NCBI GenBank assembly: GCA_048500255.1
Contig: JASNYH010000008.1
Location: forward strand, 62,001 to 126,000
DNA length: 64,000 bases
Origin: JAMHWF01 sp048500255
GTDB lineage: Bacteria > Pseudomonadota > Gammaproteobacteria > Burkholderiales > Burkholderiaceae_C
Direction of reading: 5' to 3'
Numbering within the stretch: position 1 is the stretch's first letter; every line of letters starts with the position of its first letter. The notes beneath the pieces are model-generated. The model had not been told where the DNA came from. It saw only the letters and a list, made by a program, of their open reading frames with translations, and searched no databases. The translations under genes were made by a program, and so were the position numbers. Below are positions 1 through 8,470 of the stretch, piece after piece.

Positions 1-3000
1 ATGAGGGTGTCGTCGCCCGCCGTGCCGTCGATCGGCGTGCTGCTGCTGCCGCCGCCGGAGGCGATGACGAGGTCGAACACGTCGCTCACCTGGGCGGTGC
101 TGTCGTCCGTGGCCGTCACGCGCAGCGAAAGCGTGCCCTCCGAGGCCGCAGGCGGCGTGCCGCTGAAGGTGCGGGAGGCAGCGTCGAAGGCGAGCCAACC
201 GGGCAGCGCGCTGCCGTCGGCCAGCGTCGCCGTGTAGGCGAGCGAGTCGCCGGCGTCGATGTCCGCGAAGGTGCCGGCCGGCACCGTCAGGCTGAAGGCT
301 TGGCCTTCGGTGGCCGTCTGGTCGACGAGGGCGGACGCCACCACCGGCGCGTCGTTGACGTTGGTGATCGTCAGCGCGAAGGTGTCGCCGGCCGACGCAC
401 CGGCCGGATCCGTGGCCGTCACGCGCAGTTGTAGCGTGCCGACGTCGCCGCTGGCGGGAGTGCCCGACAGCGTGCGCGTGGTCGCGTCGAACGACAGCCA
501 GGACGGCAGAGCGCCGCCGTCGGCGCGCGTCACGCCGTAGGCCAGCGTCGTGCCCGCATCGGGGTCGCTGAAGGCGTCGGCCGGCACGACATAGCTGTAG
601 GCGGCATCCTCGGCGGTAGCCTGATCGGCGATGGGGTTCGCCACGGTCGGCGTGCCGTTGGAGCCGGCGGCCGCCACGTCGAGGCTGAACGTGGTCGACG
701 CGCTGGCGCCGGCAGCGTCGGTGGCGGTGACGCGCAGTGCCAGATCGGCAGCGCCGCCGCTGGGAGTGCCGCCGAGCACGCGCGTCGCAGCGTCGAAGCT
801 CAGCCAAGACGGCAGCGCCGAGCCGTCGGCCAGCGTCACGGCGTACGTCAGCGTGTCGCCGGCGTCGACGTCGGCGAAGGTGCCGGCCGGGATCGTCAGG
901 CTGAAGGCCTGGCCTTCGGTGGCGCTCTGGTTCGCGACAGCCGAAGCCACGGTGGGAACGTCGTTGACGTTGCCGATGGTCAGCGCGAAGGTATCGCTCA
1001 CCGAGGCGCCCAGCGGATCGGTGGCCGTGACCCGGATCTGCAGCGTGCCGACATCGGCATTGGCCGGCGTGCCCGACAAGGTGCGCGTCGCCGGGTCGAA
1101 GCTCAGCCACGCCGGCAGCATGCTGCCGTCGGCGAGCGTGGCCCCGATCGTCAGCGTGGTGCCGGTGTCCGGGTCGCTGAAGGTGCCGGCGGGAATGGCG
1201 TGGCTGAACGGACTGTCCTCGAGACCGGACTGGTCCGCCAGCGGATTGACGACGACCGGCGCCTGGTTGGTGCCCGACAACGCCATGCCGATGGTCGCGA
1301 GATCCCAGACGGTGCCGTCGCTGAACCGGAACTGCTGCACCGGATTCGCGACATTGGTCGGATCGCCGTCGAGATAGAAGTGCTGGATGAGCACGCGATC
1401 GTCGGTGCCGGCGATACCGACCATGAGGAACGTCGGCTGGCCCGTGGCCGAGTCGATGGCTCGTGCGAGCACGATGTCCTCGGGCGCGACGCCCGCCTTG
1501 AACTGCAGCGTGTTGAGCTTGCCCGCAGTGGCGTCGGCGATGCCGACGATCGCATCCTGCCCGTCGCCCAGACCGAACAGGTACACGTTGTTGCCCGACA
1601 GCCCGTAGTGCACGTCGTCGCCGGCGCCGCCGTCGAAGATGTCGCCGGCCTCGCCGATCAAGGCGTCGGCCCCGTCGCCGCCGACCAGCGTGTCCGCGCC
1701 GGCCTCGCCGAAGAGGGTGTCGTCTCCACTGCCGCCGTCGAGGTGGTCGTTGCCCGAGCCGCCGCTCAGCTCGTCGATGCCGGCGCTGCCGAGCAGGATG
1801 TCGTCGCCGCCTTGGCCGAAGAGGTAGTCGTTGCCGTCGCCGCCGTCGGCGAAGTCGGCGCCGTCGTCGGCCGTCTCGACCGTGCTGAGCATGCCGTCGC
1901 CGAGCAGGATGTCGTCGCCGGTGCCGCCGTAGAGCGTGTCGCGGCCGCCGTTGCCGGCCAGTTGGTCGTTGCCTTCCTCACCATCGAGATAATCGTCGCC
2001 GTGGAACGACGCCGCGAGCGCCTCGTCGTCGCCGACCAGCAGGTCGTTCTCGGTGCCGCCGAAGAGCACGTCGTTGCCGCCCTGGCCCATGAGCTGGTCG
2101 ACGCCGGCCCCGCCGTCGAGGTGGTCGTCGCCGTGGGCGGCTCCGTCCAGCACGTCCGGGGCATCGTCGCCGAACAGCAAGTCGTCGCCGGCGCCGCCGT
2201 ACAACATGTCGCCGCGGCCGCCGCCGGCCAGTTCGTCGTTGCCGTCCTCGCCGTCGAGGTGGTCGACGCCATGCGCCGACGCCGCCAGGTCGCCTTGCAC
2301 ATCGTCGCCGAGCAAGATGTCGTCGTCGCTGCCGCCGTACAGCGTGTCGTCCCCGCCCTGGCCCCACAGCAGGTCGTTGCCGGCCCCGCCGTCGAGATGA
2401 TCACTGCCGTGATCGGCCCCTGCCAGCCGGGACTCGACGTCGTCGCCCTGCAGCTCATCGTTGCCGGTGCCGCCCAGAAGGACATCCGCGCCGCCTTCGC
2501 CCTTGAGGATGTCGTCTCCGTCTTCCCCGTTCAGGTAGTCGTTGCCATGGAATGCGGCATCGATGTATCGCGGCGAGCCGATGTCCCGGGAACCGGCATC
2601 CCCATCCAACTCGTCATTGCCGCTGCCGCCATAGAGGCGGTCATGCGCCGCGCCGCCCACCAGCCCGTCGTTCCCTGCGCCGCCGTCGAGATAGTCGTCG
2701 CCGTGGACGCTGATAGGGGTGTCGGTCAGCTCGTCATCGTCGCCGAAGAGCAAGTCGGCGTCGTCGCCGCCATAGAGTTCGTCGTTGCCGCCTTGCCCCA
2801 CCAACGAATCGTCGCCGGCTCCGCCGACGAGAACGTCGCTCGCGTGCTCGGAGGAAGCCGTGGTGCGCCCGTTGAAGCCGGTCGGGCCATCGCCCCAGAT
2901 GTTGTCGTCGCCTGCGTCGCCATACAGGGCATCGCTCGCCCCCATACCGACGATGTCGTCGTCGCCATCACCGCCGTACACGACGTCGGTGCCCGTGCCG

Positions 3001-5330
3001 GCACTGATACGGTCGTTGCCAGCGCCGCCGTCGATGAGGTTGCCCACTGCCTCACCGTTTGGCAGGATGTCGCCGCCGTTGGTGACGATGTAGCCGCCGT
3101 CGCCTGGTGGGTCGTAGACGACCCAGCTGAACCCGCGGCTCCACTCCACGCCGGCCGATGACGGCGGCGTGAAGTCCGTGGACGTCGGGCGCAAGATGTG
3201 GCCGCTATCGCTGCCGAAGATCTCGTCGTCGCCGGCGCCACCGCGGATCGTGTCGGCGCCCTGGCCGCCCAGGAGCAGGTCGCTGCCGTCGCCGCCGTCG
3301 ATGACGTCGTCACCGGCGCCGCCTGCAATGCCGTCGTTGCCGCCGAAGCCGTTCAACGCGTCGGCGCCGCCGGAGCCGTTGAGCACGTCGTCCGCACCGG
3401 CCTGCGCGCCGTCGGGCATGTAGTTGCCGTCGCTGCCGATCACGTAGGCCGCGCCGTCGGGAGAAACGAGCTTCTTGTAGTCGCCGGTGTATGTAGTGCT
3501 CGTCTCGTGAGACTCGACTTCGGTGCCGAGGTTGATGCCGAACTGTCCTTCGCTCCAGTTCCGGATGGTGATGCTGCCGCTGGTAGTGCCTTTCGATATC
3601 GTGATGATGAGGTTCTTCTGCGCGCCATCGCCGGCGACGACGTCGTAGCGGAAGTGGCCATCGTCGGTCTTCCACGTTGACGCATCGGCGCTGGTCTTGC
3701 GGGCGCTCGCGCCTGTAATCGGCGTGTCGTCTACCTTGATTTGCCCCTGCCCATTCACGTCTTCGATGAAGTCGGAGCCGAAGTCCCCGTCGAACTCGTA
3801 AGTGTCGACTCCACTCCCACCCATCAGCCAGTCGCTGCCGGCGCCGCCGTCGAGAATGTCGGCACCGGCATTGCCTTCGAGCCGATCGTTTCCGCCCTGG
3901 CCGTTGAGTGTGTCGTCGCCAGCACCGCCATAGAGAGCGTCGTTGCGACTAAATCCATCGATGGTATCCGCCGCACTGCCGCCGAAGATCACCTGTCTGC
4001 GTTGGTTCACCTGGTCGGCCGTACCGACGAGAACTTGTGTGTCGCTGGTGATATCGCGGAAGTGCAGCGACTCGACGATGGTGCGACCCGTCTGGCCGCC
4101 CGTCACCGTGCCCGAGATGCTCTTGGCGTTGCGCAGCGTCAGCCAGTCGAGCATCGATGCACGGTCGACCAACCACTCGCGCGTCAGCTCGCCTTGCCCC
4201 GTCGCTTCGTCATAGAGCGAGAGACGCTGCGTGTACGCTCCATACAGCGTTTGGTTGGCAGCCTCGGTGTCGGCCACGACGGCGAACGAAAGCAACTCCA
4301 AGAGCGCATAGCGGTAGGCCAGGGCGCCGTGCGTATCAACCTGAGCCCGCGACGCGAAACCGACACCTGCGGCTTCGATTGATACATGCCCGCTCAGCGC
4401 TCGAAAACCGGAATCGGCAAGCAGTGATTGCAGGTTGACGTACAGGCGTTCGCGATCTCCCGTGGGAGTGCTGTTGGCGTCGTTGCTTGCCGAACCGATG
4501 AATACCGCGCGTAGTGCATCGAGGGCATACTCCAAGCGGTGCTCTCCGAGGGCGGACGCCGCAAACAGCACGCCGAGCCGCTCGACCGACAGACCGGGCT
4601 GAAGCCGCGCGAACGCCTCTTGCACCGCCAGGGCATCGCCCAACCGCACCACGGAGTGGTTGTCAAGCGGATTGCTGCTCGCTTCAATGCGCACCGGCAC
4701 TGACGAACCAAGCATGATGCCGAGGCCGGCCGTCATCGACGCGCCATCGGTGGCATGGACGTTGATGATCTTGCCCGCGGTTGAAAGATCAGAAATGCCC
4801 AGAAAGCCCTGCATGATCTCGAGCCCGCTGAAGCCCGGAGCGTTGTAGGTGTAGGCCGCTGACACAACTCCCGAATGTCGTGCCGTGAACGCCTGCGCGA
4901 GAAAGCCACCCAGGCTGTGACCGGTAACGGTGAACTGTTCCGATGCTCCGAGCTTGCCGGAGGAAACCAGACCAGCGTAGAACGCCTCCAGCGCCCCGTA
5001 CTGGGGCATGTTGAGCACCGTGCCGAAGCCGGCCACGTTGACGAGATCGGTCAGCAAGTCCGCAGGGCTGGAGGGATCGGTGCCCGCGATGGCGAGCACC
5101 TTCTCGCCCGTCGTGCGATCACGGAACAAGACCGCGGAAAAGCCGTTGGATGTGGGAGTGGATTGAAGGATGACTTCCCAAACGGCGTCGAAGTCTGCGG
5201 CCTGACTTGGCGACATCCCAACATCGGTGACAACGTAGCGACTCGCATTGGTTGAGTTCGATACCAAATTGACCGCGTACGACGCGATGGAAGTTTGCGC
5301 ACATTCGCTAAGGTCCGCAACAGAAGTCAT
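1..5330 (-). CDS. Giant RTX protein with N-terminal lipase domain (3' end outside window)
   Basis: The frame is open for 1776 codons from the ATG at 5330 to the window edge, so the C-terminus is missing. Residues 1-250 form an alpha/beta-hydrolase with the lipase elbow GHSLGG (Ser139). From about residue 447 to 1250 there are dense GGxGxDxLx RTX repeats that bind calcium after secretion. A haemolysin-related calcium-binding domain follows (about 1250-1347), then four cadherin/He_PIG-like repeats of about 100 residues (motif LPxWLSFD, 1355-1765), then a new RTX run (DGTAGDDTL) at the edge. RTX repeats and no signal peptide fit type I secretion, and hlyB/hlyD-like genes lie upstream on the same strand. 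AAGGA precedes the ATG, five bases after a lipoprotein gene. Lipase or phospholipase activity is inferred; the target is unknown. Confidence 0.9.
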   Translation of the reverse strand, partial: MTSVADLSECAQTSIASYAVNLVSNSTNASRYVVTDVGMSPSQAADFDAVWEVILQSTPTSNGFSAVLFRDRTTGEKVLAIAGTDPSSPADLLTDLVNVAGFGTVLNMPQYGALEAFYAGLVSSGKLGASEQFTVTGHSLGGFLAQAFTARHSGVVSAAYTYNAPGFSGLEIMQGFLGISDLSTAGKIINVHATDGASMTAGLGIMLGSSVPVRIEASSNPLDNHSVVRLGDALAVQEAFARLQPGLSVERLGVLFAASALGEHRLEYALDALRAVFIGSASNDANSTPTGDRERLYVNLQSLLADSGFRALSGHVSIEAAGVGFASRAQVDTHGALAYRYALLELLSFAVVADTEAANQTLYGAYTQRLSLYDEATGQGELTREWLVDRASMLDWLTLRNAKSISGTVTGGQTGRTIVESLHFRDITSDTQVLVGTADQVNQRRQVIFGGSAADTIDGFSRNDALYGGAGDDTLNGQGGNDRLEGNAGADILDGGAGSDWLMGGSGVDTYEFDGDFGSDFIEDVNGQGQIKVDDTPITGASARKTSADASTWKTDDGHFRYDVVAGDGAQKNLIITISKGTTSGSITIRNWSEGQFGINLGTEVESHETSTTYTGDYKKLVSPDGAAYVIGSDGNYMPDGAQAGADDVLNGSGGADALNGFGGNDGIAGGAGDDVIDGGDGSDLLLGGQGADTIRGGAGDDEIFGSDSGHILRPTSTDFTPPSSAGVEWSRGFSWVVYDPPGDGGYIVTNGGDILPNGEAVGNLIDGGAGNDRISAGTGTDVVYGGDGDDDIVGMGASDALYGDAGDDNIWGDGPTGFNGRTTASSEHASDVLVGGAGDDSLVGQGGNDELYGGDDADLLFGDDDELTDTPISVHGDDYLDGGAGNDGLVGGAAHDRLYGGSGNDELDGDAGSRDIGSPRYIDAAFHGNDYLNGEDGDDILKGEGGADVLLGGTGNDELQGDDVESRLAGADHGSDHLDGGAGNDLLWGQGGDDTLYGGSDDDILLGDDVQGDLAASAHGVDHLDGEDGNDELAGGGRGDMLYGGAGDDLLFGDDAPDVLDGAAHGDDHLDGGAGVDQLMGQGGNDVLFGGTENDLLVGDDEALAASFHGDDYLDGEEGNDQLAGNGGRDTLYGGTGDDILLGDGMLSTVETADDGADFADGGDGNDYLFGQGGDDILLGSAGIDELSGGSGNDHLDGGSGDDTLFGEAGADTLVGGDGADALIGEAGDIFDGGAGDDVHYGLSGNNVYLFGLGDGQDAIVGIADATAGKLNTLQFKAGVAPEDIVLARAIDSATGQPTFLMVGIAGTDDRVLIQHFYLDGDPTNVANPVQQFRFSDGTVWDLATIGMALSGTNQAPVVVNPLADQSGLEDSPFSHAIPAGTFSDPDTGTTLTIGATLADGSMLPAWLSFDPATRTLSGTPANADVGTLQIRVTATDPLGASVSDTFALTIGNVNDVPTVASAVANQSATEGQAFSLTIPAGTFADVDAGDTLTYAVTLADGSALPSWLSFDAATRVLGGTPSGGAADLALRVTATDAAGASASTTFSLDVAAAGSNGTPTVANPIADQATAEDAAYSYVVPADAFSDPDAGTTLAYGVTRADGGALPSWLSFDATTRTLSGTPASGDVGTLQLRVTATDPAGASAGDTFALTITNVNDAPVVASALVDQTATEGQAFSLTVPAGTFADIDAGDSLAYTATLADGSALPGWLAFDAASRTFSGTPPAASEGTLSLRVTATDDSTAQVSDVFDLVIASGGGSSSTPIDGTAGDDTL

Positions 5331-5334
5331 TTCA

Positions 5335-5802
5335 TTATTCCTTGATGAAGGTTGAAACCTCTAGCCCTCTATCGACACGAGGACAGGACGCGCTGCTAGG
5401 TTGGAATCCAAACGTGAAGCCGTCGCCGCCGAAGCGTCGGTACTCGACGTGTTCGCTCAATAGCTTTCCATCGGACCGTCTATAAATTCCCCAATACAAG
5501 CGCACGAGGCTGCCTTCACCGTGTTCATGATTGGCACTCGGTCCTGCTATTACCGTGCGCGTTGAGACGAACTTGTAGGCTGGCCCTAGCCTCTGCTCCT
5601 CAGCGACACCGGGTCTGTGATAACGGAATAGCGGCGTTCCAGTGTCACTGAACTCGCTCGATGGGAGCTTCACCGTTTCATAGATCTTGATGCCGCCATC
5701 CTTCTTGCATAGCTCTTCCATCTGCTTGTCGAGTGTCCAACGCTCGCAGCCAGAGAGAGCCAACGCAGCGAGGAGGAGGAATGCGGAAGTCAGGCTACGC
5801 AT
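5335..5802 (-). CDS. Small lipoprotein, copy 1, partner of the RTX lipase
   Basis: This 155-residue protein has a lipoprotein signal peptide (MRSLTSAFLLLAALALSGC; lipobox LSGC, Cys19) followed by ERWTLDKQMEELCKKDGG. It should sit in the inner or outer membrane facing the periplasm. I do not recognise a characterised family. It is a clear paralogue of the lipoprotein at 6593-7105: the pattern ERWxLDxQMEELCKKDGGIxxYETV, a central PLxRY and a C-terminal DGKLLxExVxYxRxGGDxFTFGFQPS are shared. It overlaps the truncated lipase by 13 bases and ends four bases before the RTX lipase ATG, so it is probably co-translated with the toxin-like gene. An immunity or chaperone role is inference from position. 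Its GC is low (32 of 60 bases at 5521-5580). Confidence 0.85.
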   Translation of the reverse strand: MRSLTSAFLLLAALALSGCERWTLDKQMEELCKKDGGIKIYETVKLPSSEFSDTGTPLFRYHRPGVAEEQRLGPAYKFVSTRTVIAGPSANHEHGEGSLVRLYWGIYRRSDGKLLSEHVEYRRFGGDGFTFGFQPSSASCPRVDRGLEVSTFIKE

Positions 5803-6590
5803 GGGATGCCCTCCGTGCGCGTAGGCGGTGAACCGACTGATCGTGAACGGTGAAACAGGAACCGGGGCGCGCTCAACGGAGCATCCGCTCGCACCACGGA
5901 GTGCTTATGGAGCGGGTTGCTGCTCGCTTCAATGCGCACCGGCACTGACGAACCAAGCATGATGCCGAGGCCGGCCGTCATCGACACGCCATCGGTGGCA
6001 TGGACGTTGGTGATCTTGGCCATGGCCGAAAGATCGGAGATACCCACAAAACCCTGCAGGATCTCTAGCCCAGAGAAACCTGGAGTGTTGTAGGTATAGG
6101 CAGCCGATACAACGCCCGAGTGCCGCACCGTGAATGCCTGAGCCAAGAACCCGCCCAAACTGTGGCCGGTGACGACCAATTGCTCCGATGCTCCGAGCTT
6201 GCCCGACGCAACCAGGTCGGCGTAGAACGCCTCCAGCGCCCCGTACTGCGGCATGTTGAGCACCGTGCCCAGCAAGGCCACATTGACGATGTCAGTGATC
6301 AGGTCAGCCGTCCCTTCGGTGCCACGGATGGCAAGAACCTTTTCGCCAGTGGCGTTGCCGAAGGCGTCTTTGCGTTGGAGCAAGGCGGCAGAGAAGCCGA
6401 TCGACGGTGAAGACGTGAACTGCTCGAGGACGGCCCAAGTCGAATCGAATGTCTCGGCTTGGGTTGTCGACATGCCGACGTTCTGGGCTGTGTACTGACT
6501 CGCGTTGCTGGCTGCGCCAGCTGTCAGCCCTGTCGCATATGACGCAAGAGCAGTCTGTGCATACGAGCTCACTTGAGCGATGGTGGTCAT
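5790..6590 (-). CDS. Truncated second copy of the lipase domain
   Basis: The 266-residue product matches the N-terminal domain of the RTX lipase almost throughout, including GHSLGG (Ser144), TAGLGIMLGSSVPVRIEASSNP and HSVVR. After HSVVR (about residue 234) it leaves the homology and ends in an unrelated tail rich in Arg and Ser. It therefore lacks all RTX and cadherin-like repeats and probably the RTX-borne secretion signal. At DNA level, 5940-6000 and 4690-4750 are nearly identical, which means a recent duplication or gene conversion. It lies between the two lipoprotein genes and overlaps copy 1. It may be a decaying duplicate or a cytoplasmic hydrolase fragment; the catalytic serine is kept but completeness of the triad cannot be judged. 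Confidence 0.8.
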   Translation of the reverse strand: MTTIAQVSSYAQTALASYATGLTAGAASNASQYTAQNVGMSTTQAETFDSTWAVLEQFTSSPSIGFSAALLQRKDAFGNATGEKVLAIRGTEGTADLITDIVNVALLGTVLNMPQYGALEAFYADLVASGKLGASEQLVVTGHSLGGFLAQAFTVRHSGVVSAAYTYNTPGFSGLEILQGFVGISDLSAMAKITNVHATDGVSMTAGLGIMLGSSVPVRIEASSNPLHKHSVVRADAPLSAPRFLFHRSRSVGSPPTRTEGIPCVA

Positions 6591-6592
6591 GT

Positions 6593-7105
6593 CTAATTCC
6601 CCTTAATGAAGATTGATCTAGCGAGATCTCGTCTCGGTTGAGGGCATGAGTTACCGCTTGGCTGAAAGCCAAACGTGAACCAATCACCGCCACTTCTGTC
6701 GTACCAAACCTGTTCACCCAAGAGCTTCCCATCCGAGCGGCGATAGATTGAGTTGTGAACTCGCCGTAGCTGCCCGGCTCCCTTCTCTGCATTAGCACTG
6801 AAGCCGGTCAGGATCTCCGTCTTCAGTACGTACCGATAGTCCGACCCAAGGATCTCCTCGTTGGAGACTGCCAGTCGCTGGTACCTCGCCAGAGGTTGCC
6901 CGATATTGCTGAATTCGCTGGGAGATAGCGTCACCGTTTCATAGACTTGTATTCCCCCATCCTTCTTGCAAAGTTCCTCCATCTGCCGGTCGAGTTGCCA
7001 TCGCTCGCAACCGGCAAGCCCGAGTAGAGTTGTGCCCGCGAAGGCTGTTGCGATCAATGTGAGCTGCCCCCCGAATTTCGTCTTCCAAGGGCCGATGGTT
7101 AGCAT
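6593..7105 (-). CDS. Small lipoprotein, copy 2, 5' end replaced by IS element
   Basis: This is a paralogue of the copy 1 lipoprotein (ERWQLDRQMEELCKKDGG and DWFTFGFQPSGNSC are present). The IS left end begins at 7060, so the first 16 residues of the present frame (ATG 7105; GTG 7111 also possible) are encoded by the IS. Host sequence starts at LIATAFAGTTLLGLAGC. Joining the flanks without the IS restores MRALIATAFAGTTLLGLAGC with start at 8355, matching copy 1. The IS-derived part contains WKTKFGGQ, so a basic n-region, hydrophobic core and LAGC lipobox still exist and export may survive. AGG lies five bases before the ATG at 7105. It ends two bases before the truncated lipase. Expression now depends on a promoter in or across the IS. 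Confidence 0.8.
   Translation of the reverse strand: MLTIGPWKTKFGGQLTLIATAFAGTTLLGLAGCERWQLDRQMEELCKKDGGIQVYETVTLSPSEFSNIGQPLARYQRLAVSNEEILGSDYRYVLKTEILTGFSANAEKGAGQLRRVHNSIYRRSDGKLLGEQVWYDRSGGDWFTFGFQPSGNSCPQPRRDLARSIFIKGN
7060..7088 (+). repeat. IS left inverted repeat (IRL)
   Basis: It begins TGAGCTGCCC and pairs with the right end at 23 of 29 positions. The base before it (7059) closes the ATG target duplication. Confidence 0.85.
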
Positions 7106-7125
7106 CGACACCTGAAGGAAGAGAA

Positions 7126-7416
7126 GTGAAGAAGATTCCCAAGCAAGAGTACACGGCCGAGTTCAAGGAGCAGGCCGTCAAGAGGGCGCAGGAGGTTGGC
7201 GTCGGGACGGCAGCACGCGAGCTGGGCCTGGTCGAGCAGACGCTGCGCAACTGGGTCAAGGCGGCCTCGGCCGGCAAGCTCAACGCCGCTGGTGCGAAGC
7301 CCATCACGCCCGAGCAGATGGAGCTGTCGCGGCTGCGCGCCGAGAACGCGCGGCTGAAGATGCACGTCGAGATCCTAAAAAAAGCGACGGCGTACTTTGC
7401 GAAGGATGCGCTGTGA
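7126..7416 (+). CDS. IS3-family OrfA, helix-turn-helix transposase subunit
   Basis: This 96-residue protein starts with GTG. It has a helix-turn-helix of the transposase IS3/IS911 type (YTAEFKEQAVKRAQ, then AARELGLVEQTLRNWV) and a C-terminal leucine-zipper-like coiled coil (LSRLRAENARLKMHVEILKKA). It binds the IS ends and regulates transposition. The A7 run near 7377-7383 (codons CTA AAA AAA) is a classical -1 slippery site; a -1 shift enters the OrfB frame and would make the OrfAB fusion that is the usual active transposase of this family. Confidence 0.92.
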   Translation: MKKIPKQEYTAEFKEQAVKRAQEVGVGTAARELGLVEQTLRNWVKAASAGKLNAAGAKPITPEQMELSRLRAENARLKMHVEILKKATAYFAKDAL

Positions 7417-8306
7417 AGTACGCCTGGATCGACGCACAGCGCGCCGACTACCCGCTGCCCGAAATGTGCGAGGTGCTGGCCGTGAGCGCCAGCGGCTATC
7501 GCGCCTGGCGTCGCGGCGGCACTCCTGACTCGACCCGTCTGAGCGACGCGCAGGCCGTGGCCTTGATGAAGGCGATCCACGCCGAGGTCAAGGCCGCTTA
7601 CGGATCGCGGCGCATGCACCGCGAGCTCAAGGGCCGAGGCCATCGGATCGGACTGGCTCGCGTGGAACGACTCATGAGCGACAACGGCATCCGTGCGCGC
7701 CACAGGCGGCGCTACAAGGCGACGACGGACTCGAAGCATTCGATGCCGGTGGCCGACAACGTGCTCGAACGCAACTTCGCGCCCGATGCGCCGAACCGCG
7801 TGTGGACGGGCGACATCACCTACATCGCGACCGATGAGGGCTGGCTGTACCTGGCCGTTGTGCTGGACCTGTTCAACCGCGAGGTCGTCGGCTGGTCGAT
7901 CAAGCCACGCATGACGGCCGCCATCGTGACCGACGCGCTGACGATGGCGTGGTTCCGGCGCAAGCCGGATGCCGGCGTCATCTTCCACAGCGACCGCGGC
8001 AGCCAGTACGCCAGCCATGCGATGCGAGGCAAGCTGGCCGAGTACGGCATGACCGCCTCGATGAGCCGCAAGGCGAACTGCTGGGACAACGCGCCGACCG
8101 AGAGCTTCTTCAACAGTCTGAAGAACGAGCGGGTGCACGGCACTCGCTACGCGACGCGGGCCGAAGCACAGATCGATCTGTTCCAGTACATCGCCGTCTT
8201 CTACAACCGGAGGCGCCGCCACTCCTCGCTGGGCTACTGCTCGCCGACTCAGTTCCTTCTGGACTGGCTCGGCAAGCATGACGATCAGCAATCCATGGCG
8301 GCATGA
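7413..8306 (+). CDS. IS3-family OrfB, DDE integrase-type transposase
   Basis: This 297-residue protein starts with GTG overlapping the orfA stop (GTGA). It carries an HTH_21-type segment (HAEVKAAYGSRRMHRELK) and an rve integrase core with the DDE residues: D in VWTGDITYI, D in FHSDRGSQYAS, and E in NCWDNAPTESFFNSLK. A typical IS3 C-terminus (YNRRRRHSSLGYCSP) is present. Nothing suggests a frameshift or truncation. It is probably made mainly as an OrfAB fusion by -1 frameshifting. Confidence 0.95.
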   Translation: MKYAWIDAQRADYPLPEMCEVLAVSASGYRAWRRGGTPDSTRLSDAQAVALMKAIHAEVKAAYGSRRMHRELKGRGHRIGLARVERLMSDNGIRARHRRRYKATTDSKHSMPVADNVLERNFAPDAPNRVWTGDITYIATDEGWLYLAVVLDLFNREVVGWSIKPRMTAAIVTDALTMAWFRRKPDAGVIFHSDRGSQYASHAMRGKLAEYGMTASMSRKANCWDNAPTESFFNSLKNERVHGTRYATRAEAQIDLFQYIAVFYNRRRRHSSLGYCSPTQFLLDWLGKHDDQQSMAA

Positions 8307-8316
8307 GCGCGGCCGG

Positions 8317-8345
8317 TTGGAAGGCGAAAAACAGAGGGCACCTCA
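8317..8345 (-). repeat. IS right inverted repeat (IRR)
   Basis: On the minus strand it begins TGAGGTGCCC and shares CTTCCAA with the left end. It is followed at 8346 by the second ATG of the target duplication. Confidence 0.85.
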
Positions 8346-8451
8346 ATGCGCGCATGCGAATGCCTCTTCGTTGATAGCGATGCTGGTCAATACGGCGACC
8401 AAGTCCCGCGCGCCGCACGCCGTCGCGCTCTTTGATGAAATCGTTGCTCAT
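8346..8451 (-). pseudogene. 5' remnant of lipoprotein copy 2 with a duplicated leader frame
   Basis: Reading from ATG 8451, the frame begins MSNDFIKERDGVRRA, nearly the same as the start of the membrane protein at 9162 (MSDEFTKERDGVRRA). It continues without a stop to ATG CGC GCA at 8355-8349, where the IS begins. Without the IS this frame is fused in phase to lipoprotein copy 2. The ATG at 8355 has GAGG upstream and gives a proper signal peptide, so I take it as the original lipoprotein start. The leader is probably a left-over of the 63-bp duplication. Confidence 0.6.
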
Positions 8452-8470
8452 GGCGTCATCGCTCCTTCAA
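8408..8470 (-). repeat. 63-bp direct repeat, downstream copy
   Basis: This copy is closely similar to 9119-9181. It encodes the end of one gene (LKER, stop), the spacer TGACGCCATGAGC and the start of the next (MSNDFIKERDGVRRA). Together the two copies bracket the membrane-protein and small-lipoprotein genes. Confidence 0.75.

Larger units (their letters stand above)
7060..8345 (+). mobile_element. IS3-family insertion sequence, complete, 1286 bp
   Basis: Both ends carry imperfect terminal inverted repeats starting TGAG (7060-7088 and 8317-8345, 23 of 29 bases matching). A 3-bp target duplication ATG flanks it (7057-7059 and 8346-8348). It holds two overlapping frames, orfA (helix-turn-helix) and orfB (DDE transposase), with an A7 slippery run between them. 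Length, TGA..TCA ends and a 3-bp duplication are typical of IS3. The element lies opposite to the surrounding minus-strand operon and splits lipoprotein copy 2 after its third codon. It looks intact and possibly active. Confidence 0.95.

Noticed and set aside
1200..3161. A 653-codon open frame on the plus strand
   Set aside because: It is antisense to the RTX repeats, and the product is a Val/Ala-rich repetition that mirrors the GGxGxD coding. The minus-strand frame encodes recognised domains across the whole stretch.
1600..4000. Short tandem DNA repeats that could suggest a CRISPR or satellite array
   Set aside because: The spacing follows codons of nine-residue RTX motifs and there are no unique spacers of constant length.
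8110..8451. A 113-codon minus-strand frame starting MSNDFIKERD and running into the IS
   Set aside because: After residue 35 it is read through the IS antisense to the transposase. I kept only the host part up to the IS border as a remnant.
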